The notes below the pieces were generated by a model. It searched no databases. It was not told the DNA's origin and was given only the letters and a program-made list of their open reading frames with translations. Positions 6,420 through 12,280 of a stretch of DNA of 25,631 bases are shown here, piece by piece. The stretch lies in the IMG/VR virus record IMGVR_UViG_3300030106_004315, positions 1 through 25,631 of that record; one strand, given 5' to 3'. The DNA comes from a virus. How positions within the stretch are numbered: the stretch's first letter is position 1; every line of letters starts with the position of its first letter. The translations under genes and the position numbers were made by a program.

Positions 6420-8069
6420 TTATGACCAACTCAACGATGCGGGTTTAAAAGGTGAACTTGCTTGACTGCGCTTAGCGCGTTTATGGTTGTCAAGCTGCCT
6501 GATTGTAACTTGTCCCGCAGTATATGTGGATTCTGTTTCCCGTACAGGCGCGGTAAATCGTCGTTTAGAGAATATATCCGCAGCCATAACAGCGGTTCTC
6601 GCGCGGTCAAAGTGATGGAGAATGCCGTCTTCGCCCCGCACACGTTTCTTTTTTGACCCATCATAGTTCAGTAATTGGTGAAGTGTTCCGCGACTCTGAA
6701 TAAATATGTCTCCTTCGCGGAGCATTTGAACAAGTCGGGCCTCAGATTCCTGAACTCGTTTTTGGGTTGCGTACCAACCAGGATGGTTTCGATCGGTCCA
6801 CAACAGGTTTCGATTGTTCTGATCTTTTAGGATCGCAATGCACGCAGTTGCGTTGGACTCAACCGCCAAAAGCGCCTGGTTGTACCTATCTTGAACGCGC
6901 ACAAGTCTTTGAGCAAATCGATCAGGAGCTTCTCTGTCTTCCCAAAAAGCAACTTCGCGCCAATCCTCTGCATCCCAAACGGTCAAAGCAGACTTATCAC
7001 CTGTGCTTCCGAATCCTGCAGGGTCAGCAGTTATTAGATACCTACGTCCCGGTAGTGGCCCTTCAAACTCATGACAGCCCCACGCAGACATTTCGGGATC
7101 CGCTTTTGCTTTGGCCAGCCAGGGCTTCAAAACTTCAGCCGGCATCACAGGGTTAGTCGTACCCAGCCAGCCGTCATATGGATCCGAGGGGTATTTACAT
7201 GAGAACAGTCGGGTATCACCGACAAACTCTGTGTTGAGACCTCGCCGCCTGAACGCGAGGTTATCCATACTCATACCGGGATGCCGCTTTATGTAGTCAA
7301 TCTCAGTTGCTGTTGCTTTGAAGTCTTGCACAACTTCGCGACAGCTATCGTCTTCCCACCATTCGAGGAACAGCGGTGTAAACCTACTGGTTCCCTCCAA
7401 GGCTGATCGCCACATTTGCTCGTGGTGCGAACCTGCTCGACCAGGCGTCGACTCTAGAATTACTTTAGCGTTGGGCCGCTTGTTGACGGTCGGGAAAATG
7501 TTGATGGCTGCTTTACGCTGCCATTGCGCCTCACCAAACTCCGTGATGACGAGGCGGTCAATCGAACGTCCAATCGCTGGTGACCTACCACCAGCCGTGA
7601 GAACTTTGATACCTCCACCATGTATGAACTGCATTTGAGTTGCCCCAGCTTTTTTACCTGGAGCTAGCGGCATTTTGACGTCATCGGGGAGTCTGTTGTA
7701 GGCAAACAGTATGCGCTCAAAGATGTCTTCTGCTGTGTCTTGACGCTCTGCGATAAGCAGACCTTTGACACCGCTAAGGTACATGCAGTCTCTGAGCAAA
7801 AGCATTACCGAAACAGTTGTGATCTTCGCCTGGCGAAATTTATTTACCATGATCCAACGATTTTCATCGTAGGCTTTCAGCAGTTTCTTTTGTGTATGCG
7901 TAGGCTCCATGTAGCCTGTAGACTCATCTTCTCGGACAATCTGACACATAGAGACGAATGCATCGGGCGTAGAAAATAACGCTTTAATTTTGCCTTGGTG
8001 TAGCCCTGGAGCCTCAGCAAACTCCGCCCCACTGGTTTCGCTAGTCTGTTTTTTCTTCGCATTAGCCAT
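6420..8069 (-). CDS. terL: Terminase large subunit (packaging ATPase and nuclease), 549 aa
   Basis: This motor drives DNA into the prohead and cuts the concatemer. The ATPase half has a deviant Walker A at 76-85 (NKFRQAKITT; R79-Q80 conserved, with K77 or K82 as the possible phosphate-binding lysine). Its Walker B-like strand is LVITE at 173-177, with Thr176 where Asp is usual and Glu177 as the catalytic base. The coupling motif is EST at 206-208. The nuclease half has ADPAG around D349, GDKSA around D358, E404 in AVESN, and FDRARTAVMAAD (D488, D498). The length is typical. It is the first gene of the leftward operon, followed directly by the portal. The ribosome site is weak (GAG about 11 bases upstream of the ATG at 8069). 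No small terminase subunit is recognised next to it. Confidence 0.9.
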   Translation of the reverse strand: MANAKKKQTSETSGAEFAEAPGLHQGKIKALFSTPDAFVSMCQIVREDESTGYMEPTHTQKKLLKAYDENRWIMVNKFRQAKITTVSVMLLLRDCMYLSGVKGLLIAERQDTAEDIFERILFAYNRLPDDVKMPLAPGKKAGATQMQFIHGGGIKVLTAGGRSPAIGRSIDRLVITEFGEAQWQRKAAINIFPTVNKRPNAKVILESTPGRAGSHHEQMWRSALEGTSRFTPLFLEWWEDDSCREVVQDFKATATEIDYIKRHPGMSMDNLAFRRRGLNTEFVGDTRLFSCKYPSDPYDGWLGTTNPVMPAEVLKPWLAKAKADPEMSAWGCHEFEGPLPGRRYLITADPAGFGSTGDKSALTVWDAEDWREVAFWEDREAPDRFAQRLVRVQDRYNQALLAVESNATACIAILKDQNNRNLLWTDRNHPGWYATQKRVQESEARLVQMLREGDIFIQSRGTLHQLLNYDGSKKKRVRGEDGILHHFDRARTAVMAADIFSKRRFTAPVRETESTYTAGQVTIRQLDNHKRAKRSQASSPFKPASLSWS

Positions 8070-8099
8070 ACGGTAACTCTATCACGGAAATACTTTTTC

Positions 8100-8119
8100 G
8101 CCGAAATCATCAATTCGGC
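8100..8119. other. Stem-loop in the leader of the leftward operon
   Basis: GCCGAA and TTCGGC form a perfect 6-bp stem around an eight-base loop. On the leftward strand it is followed by GAAAAAG rather than a U-run, so it does not look like a terminator in that direction. It lies about 30 bases upstream of the terminase ATG and would be in the 5' leader if transcription starts further right. A role in message stability or regulation is possible. Confidence 0.5.
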
Positions 8120-8174
8120 TGCTTGCACATCGAATAAGAATAATGTAAACAGAAACTACGCACCCATTTTAGCG

Positions 8175-8199
8175 GTCAGGTAGCTCAAGTGAGTCTGAC
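8175..8199. other. Nested inverted repeat, possible operator
   Basis: GTCAG at 8175-8179 mirrors CTGAC at 8195-8199, and inside them CTCA (8184-8187) mirrors TGAG (8190-8193) around AG. The two arms are not symmetrically spaced (four bases on one side, one on the other), so it is an imperfect dyad. Its place midway between the divergent operons fits an operator, but this is a pattern observation only. Confidence 0.35.
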
Positions 8200-8261
8200 T
8201 TAACGCACCGGGCAGGCGTGAAAATCGTTTAATTTCTTCAAACACTTTATGTGAGAACACA

Positions 8262-9317
8262 ATGACTATCAGTACTGAACTACTGAATACTACGTTCGCG
8301 GATCTTCGCGGACCTCTGGTGAACTCGTTTGTTCGTAGCAATGAACTGTTCGAGGCACTTAACTCGAAAGCACGTATGCCTATGGAAGGCGGAACGAAGA
8401 TTGAGCGTTCCTTCTCCGGTGGCGCACCTGCTCGCGGTGTTGGTGTCTACGTCGGTGATGAGCTACTGAACATGACCCGTCGTCAACAAATCCGGAAGTT
8501 TGAGGTTGAGCCTCATCGTCTGGTTATGGCGATCAACATTCCTAAGCGTGAGCTTGCTCAAAACTCGGGTAAGTTGGCAATCATTCGTCTGATTGAGGAG
8601 TACCCTCAAACGTCGATGGAAGCCGCTAAGGCAGACATCAACAAGTACCTGCTTACAGGTGTGAGTCGCGGTCTTGCTTTCAACACCTCCGAGCTTCAGG
8701 GTATGATGACTCTTAACGGTCAGTTTAACTCTGGTATTGGAACAGGCGTTACTCACGGTCTGCTTGACTTCCTCGCTCCGGGATCGCAAACCGAAGAGGT
8801 TCAAAGCGTTGCCAAGAGCAGTAGCTACTTCCACTTCAACCAGTTCCAAGACATTGGTAGTTGGTCGGGTGAGGGTATGAACAAGCTCCGTAAGTGCTAC
8901 CGTCAATGCTCTCACTACGCTGGCGGAATTGGTAAGGGTCCAGACATGATTTTCATGGATGACGACACCTACACCAACTTCGAAGAAGAGCGTAGTCAGA
9001 ATGTTCGCGTAAGCATCATTGATGAGAAGATCGACAAGAGCAACACCCTTGGCCTCAGCCTTGGACTCGCTTCGGTCACCTCTTCAATTGATCTGGATCG
9101 TGCCGACTTTACTGCTGGTACCGCTCCTGCTGATGGTGTGACTTACATGCTCAACACGGATTACATCGAGTTCCCAATGCTTGAAGCCCCGAGTGTCTCG
9201 GAGTTCAAGGAGCGGGTTGGCGATCAAGACGTGGTGACAGCAATCTTCGCAATGCAAGGCAACCTGATCTGCACCAAGCTTGTGGCGCAGGGATGTGTGT
9301 CTGGCGGCGCGGTTTAA
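8262..9317 (+). CDS. Major capsid protein, 351 aa
   Basis: This is the shell-forming protein, by inference with the HK97-type fold used by tailed phages. The order of elements fits: an N-terminal arm (TELLNTTFADLRGPLVNSF), a GGTKIERSFSGG strand, a long central helix region (KLAIIRLIEEYPQTSMEAAK then ADINKYLLTG), a loop-rich middle, and C-terminal strands ending in FAMQGNLICTKLVAQG. Length and soluble composition are typical of major capsid proteins. The small decoration-like gene immediately downstream supports the call. The ATG at 8262 has only a weak site (GAG about eight bases upstream). The gene starts the rightward operon, divergent from terminase, portal and the scaffold-like gene, although those products must work together. 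Confidence 0.85.
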   Translation: MTISTELLNTTFADLRGPLVNSFVRSNELFEALNSKARMPMEGGTKIERSFSGGAPARGVGVYVGDELLNMTRRQQIRKFEVEPHRLVMAINIPKRELAQNSGKLAIIRLIEEYPQTSMEAAKADINKYLLTGVSRGLAFNTSELQGMMTLNGQFNSGIGTGVTHGLLDFLAPGSQTEEVQSVAKSSSYFHFNQFQDIGSWSGEGMNKLRKCYRQCSHYAGGIGKGPDMIFMDDDTYTNFEEERSQNVRVSIIDEKIDKSNTLGLSLGLASVTSSIDLDRADFTAGTAPADGVTYMLNTDYIEFPMLEAPSVSEFKERVGDQDVVTAIFAMQGNLICTKLVAQGCVSGGAV

Positions 9318-9323
9318 GGAGGT
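9316..9323 (+). promoter_or_regulatory. Full-consensus ribosome binding site deciding the start at 9329
   Basis: AAGGAGGT overlaps the last two bases of the capsid protein stop codon and lies five bases before the ATG at 9329. It rules out the longer frame open from 9293 and predicts very strong translation of the decoration-like protein, coupled to the end of the capsid gene. Confidence 0.9.
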
Positions 9324-9328
9324 ACATC

Positions 9329-9853
9329 ATGGCTGGAACATTTAAGGATGCAGTGCTTGACGGCTCAGCTTTTTCCCGCGTCTATACGGATGAGGTCTAC
9401 CCTTTGGGCACCATTCGCACACAGGCGTCGGATGAAGTTGAAGCTGCTGAGCATACCGACGGTACTGCGCTGGGGCTGAAGGGAGATCGTACATGGGTCT
9501 TCGTAAAGGCAACAACCGCACTGACCATCTACGACTGTGCTATTGTTAAGGCAGCAGACACGGCTACAGCTTCTTATGAAGTTGCTCCGTCTGACGCTGC
9601 TGGCGACAACTCACTGGATGTCGTTGGTGTCGCACAAAACGCAATCGCTCTTAACTCCTACGGTTGGGTTGTTTGTCACGGTGAAGCCGTGGTTAACGCT
9701 GCCGCAGGCGTTACCGCCGGTTTGTTTATTGATACGCACACTGGTGGTCAAGTAGACGATAGCACTGCTGCAGGAACTCTGATTGGTAAGGCTCTTTCCG
9801 CAACCGATACTCCGGTTACGGGAACGATCCGCGCCCGGATTCGACTGCCGTAG
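9329..9853 (+). CDS. Putative head decoration / cement protein, 174 aa
   Basis: The protein is small, Ala/Thr/Val/Gly-rich and beta-like, with turns such as LGLKGDRTWVFVKA and DNSLDVVGVAQ. It carries GEAVVNAAAGVTAGLFIDTH and a strand-rich C-terminus (GTIRARIRLP). This composition, and its position directly after the major capsid protein with a perfect ribosome site, match decoration or head-stabilising proteins, which bind the outer shell in hundreds of copies. It resembles the protein at 173-847 in style but is shorter and lacks that protein's C-terminal domain; whether they are homologous cannot be shown by eye. The gene ends just before a strong terminator, so it shares a short, insulated transcript with the capsid gene. 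Confidence 0.62.
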   Translation: MAGTFKDAVLDGSAFSRVYTDEVYPLGTIRTQASDEVEAAEHTDGTALGLKGDRTWVFVKATTALTIYDCAIVKAADTATASYEVAPSDAAGDNSLDVVGVAQNAIALNSYGWVVCHGEAVVNAAAGVTAGLFIDTHTGGQVDDSTAAGTLIGKALSATDTPVTGTIRARIRLP

Positions 9854-9875
9854 TATTTCACTACGTGATACACTT

Positions 9876-9914
9876 AGGGGGCGTAGCTTTCGGGTTACGC
9901 CCCCTTCGTTTTTT
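9876..9914 (+). terminator. Intrinsic terminator after the capsid-decoration pair
   Basis: AGGGGGCGTA at 9876-9885 pairs perfectly with TACGCCCCCT at 9896-9905 around a 10-base loop, followed by TTCGTTTTTT. The ribosome site of the next gene (GGAGGT at 9915-9920) begins at the base after the T-run. Any downstream transcript must therefore come from read-through, antitermination or an unseen promoter. Confidence 0.88.
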
Positions 9915-9923
9915 GGAGGTCCT

Positions 9924-11747
9924 GTGGACGTTTCTTTGTCTAGTTTGAAGTCTCAACTATTGTCGATGCGCTCCTGGGATTCGAGCGGAGCGACTCAAGA
10001 CAACCGTATTCGAAAGGCTATCAACGTAGCCCTCAATCGAATGTCGAATGATGTTCCTGAGGCGCTCGTGCCCAGAGAAGAGCATGTTGTGTTGTTTCCG
10101 GATGTAGTCAGCACCTCTGACTCGGTGTCGGCCCGTGTCGTTACTCTTGATAGTGACAAGCGTCTGCTTGAGTTTGTAGATACTTCAGGAACCAAAATTG
10201 CGGCGTCGGGCAGCGCTACTAGTTGGCGGCCCACGATTACAGGAGAGTGGGACTCCGTCATGCATATCGAGATTACGGATGCGTCGGGTCGAATCCATCG
10301 ACGCCAATGCCTCGAGTGGTTCAAAGACGTCGTCTCATCCAACCCCGATGACATCATTACTTATGGGGTGACGCTAGATAGACCGTACCCAGATATTATT
10401 ACTTCGAGTAACCAAGGTGTTGGTGCTCTCGAGTTCCGAATTCACCAACCAGAGTTTTTTGTCGCCGACGACGTGATTGAGGTCATGGAGCCCGCAACCA
10501 TTTTTGATGGTACTCGTCAGCAAGTTTGGAAGATTGACACTGCCGGCGCGAGCCGACAAGACATGCTTGACTACAAAGGTAGTGCTACGGGCCGACCGTA
10601 TCGTTGCTGGAGAGGCAGGCATTTTCAGTTGCCCGCCCCCACAGAGCCCCCTCATGTCATGGAGGCGGGATATACGTCTGGAGACTTTGAGCGTCCAACT
10701 GACGATGTTGAGGCAATCCAAGCGTTTATTGATTGGTTGGTAGACGTTTACGAGGCGTCAACAGGGATGCCTATTGGGTCGACGCTCGAAGATGCGTATG
10801 CTTGGGCTGATAGCAAGGGCTTGCGTCGGGGTGAGTGGGGCATTTGCTACACCTACGTCATGGGCAGGAGAGATGAGGAGTGGCAACAGTCACCACTGAT
10901 TACTCCTGGCGGAGACGTTGACCAGGACAGTAACTACGGGGTGACCTGGGCATACAACAAAGACTCGTCACCTCTGACTGGAGAAAACATTTATTCGGGT
11001 ATTCATGACCCAGTATTCGAAAGCGCTCCGTCGCCGATGACAATTATCCGGCAGGCCCAGGATGGCCCTAAGGGTGCGTTGGTTTTGTCAGCTACAAATA
11101 TTGATCAGATGTTGGGTTTCGGTGATCCAGCGTACAAGCGGTATGGGCGATCTGGTGTTCGGATTCGTTATTATGTGGCGCACCTGAAGAAGTATCAGAC
11201 TGGTTTAGGTACTTTCAATCGTGTCGAGACGAATCCGAGACTTCACCTTCTGTGTGAAGTTGAGCCTACGTTCGATATGGTTACGTCTCTTGAGTCCGCA
11301 GGTACGGGTGTCCCGGAATCGATTCTTGAACTTGGGTCGTCAGACTCTACGGCAGCACGAGTTGTGTGGAATGGTGATCAGTTGTATGACTATCATCGTC
11401 AGTTGAAGTACAGCACGGGCTATTACGCTTGGAAAGTTTTTCCCCACCAAGACGCTCGTTACGAGTTGGATTTTAGGGTTTCAGCGCTGCCTAAGCCATT
11501 GCTCGATCCCGCAGATTGCGCTCCGATTCACCCGGAGTCGATACCAACTTTGCTCGAGCTTGCGCTGTATTATGTCAGTTTATCTGACGGAAATGACCAA
11601 GTCAGCGCTCAAGCACATCTGACTCGGTACCACGATTTGTTGCGTGTATTCCGCGATAGGTATGCAAATACGGGCGGTGTTGTCGAACCGTCGTCGATTT
11701 TGGGTTATCCTCACAGGCACCGTTACGGTACGTTTAGTTCATCATAG
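9924..11747 (+). CDS. Putative neck / head-to-tail adaptor-like protein, 607 aa
   Basis: The frame is open further upstream, inside the decoration gene and across the terminator. GTG at 9924 is chosen because GGAGGT lies directly before it (four bases from GGAGG to GTG, slightly short). TTG at 9936 is an alternative. The N-terminus (LSSLKSQLLSMRSW, then NRIRKAINVALNRMSNDVP) and the C-terminus from about residue 536 (HPESIPTLLELALYYVSL, AHLTRYHDLLRVFRDRYA) look like the helical parts of phage adaptor proteins that bind under the portal. About 450 residues of beta-rich sequence lie between them, far more than in usual 150-200 residue adaptors. Its location after the capsid genes and before the nozzle-like gene fits a neck role. 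The adaptor call is inference; another tail-hub role is possible. Confidence 0.5.
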   Translation: MDVSLSSLKSQLLSMRSWDSSGATQDNRIRKAINVALNRMSNDVPEALVPREEHVVLFPDVVSTSDSVSARVVTLDSDKRLLEFVDTSGTKIAASGSATSWRPTITGEWDSVMHIEITDASGRIHRRQCLEWFKDVVSSNPDDIITYGVTLDRPYPDIITSSNQGVGALEFRIHQPEFFVADDVIEVMEPATIFDGTRQQVWKIDTAGASRQDMLDYKGSATGRPYRCWRGRHFQLPAPTEPPHVMEAGYTSGDFERPTDDVEAIQAFIDWLVDVYEASTGMPIGSTLEDAYAWADSKGLRRGEWGICYTYVMGRRDEEWQQSPLITPGGDVDQDSNYGVTWAYNKDSSPLTGENIYSGIHDPVFESAPSPMTIIRQAQDGPKGALVLSATNIDQMLGFGDPAYKRYGRSGVRIRYYVAHLKKYQTGLGTFNRVETNPRLHLLCEVEPTFDMVTSLESAGTGVPESILELGSSDSTAARVVWNGDQLYDYHRQLKYSTGYYAWKVFPHQDARYELDFRVSALPKPLLDPADCAPIHPESIPTLLELALYYVSLSDGNDQVSAQAHLTRYHDLLRVFRDRYANTGGVVEPSSILGYPHRHRYGTFSSS

Positions 11748-11766
11748 AAATTCAAAAGAGGTATTT

Positions 11767-12267
11767 ATGATCCAAAAGTTTTATCCCACTCTGACCTCCA
11801 TCCCCCGCGTAGCCGTAGGCGACGTTATGAAACGTCTCACGCTTGTGAAGCAGTACGAAGAAGCCATGGTGGTAAGTGTCTTGGGGTCTAGTCCAACTTC
11901 TGAAGCTTGGACTGCAACATTGATGACTAAGAACGGCATTGAGTTTGTCAGTAGTGCGGTTGAGCATCGTACGGTCCACGACTGGATGCCCCTGGGTTGG
12001 ACGTACGACAAAGAAAAGGTCGGCTGGATTCCACCTAAGAGTGCTCTTCGGGACGATTCTAAGGATGCTAAGCATGAGGATCCTGAGTTGGCTGAGAAGG
12101 CTGCTTTGGCTCAAGTGTTTACTATTCCCGCTCCTTGGGCAGAGGAAAAGTACATGTCTTGGCGATCTCGTGTGATGAAGTCACAACCCCTACTCAAGGG
12201 TCACGAAAACATCTATGATAAGCTTTCTGCAGCGTGGAAGCAGAAGCAGTATGAGATTACACTCTAA
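11767..12267 (+). CDS. Hypothetical protein in the neck/tail region, 166 aa
   Basis: The frame is open from further upstream, but the ATG at 11767 is chosen because GAGG at 11758-11761 precedes it by five bases and the earlier ATG lies deep in the previous gene. The N-terminal half (about 1-75) has small-barrel-like strands (AMVVSVLGSS, AWTATLMTKNGIEFVSSAV). The C-terminal half is charged and helical with several Trp/Tyr. I do not recognise a family. Being between an adaptor-like and a nozzle-like gene, it may be a head-completion or tail-assembly protein. Confidence 0.7.
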   Translation: MIQKFYPTLTSIPRVAVGDVMKRLTLVKQYEEAMVVSVLGSSPTSEAWTATLMTKNGIEFVSSAVEHRTVHDWMPLGWTYDKEKVGWIPPKSALRDDSKDAKHEDPELAEKAALAQVFTIPAPWAEEKYMSWRSRVMKSQPLLKGHENIYDKLSAAWKQKQYEITL

Positions 12268-12280
12268 ATGAGGTGATTCT

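Larger units (their letters stand above)
8070..8261. promoter_or_regulatory. Divergent control region between terminase and capsid operons
   Basis: This 192-base gap separates two divergent late operons and must contain, or lie downstream of, promoters for both. I find no convincing pair of sigma70 boxes on either strand. The best partial matches are TTTAAT at 8228-8233 for the rightward operon and TTTACA (on the - strand, near 8145-8150) for the leftward one. No open frame here looks like a gene. Two inverted repeats lie within it (8100-8119 and 8175-8199). A phage-specific or activator-dependent promoter would explain the lack of consensus boxes. Confidence 0.55.

Noticed and set aside
7877-8128. 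Leftward 83-residue open frame overlapping the start of the terminase gene
   Set aside because: It overlaps the terminase in another frame for most of its length, has no ribosome site, and its basic composition looks like a shifted reading of the terminase.
9783-9923. Upstream extension of the adaptor-like gene from an ATG inside the decoration gene
   Set aside because: It would read through the terminator hairpin and out of frame within a well-supported gene; the GGAGGT before GTG 9924 gives a better start.
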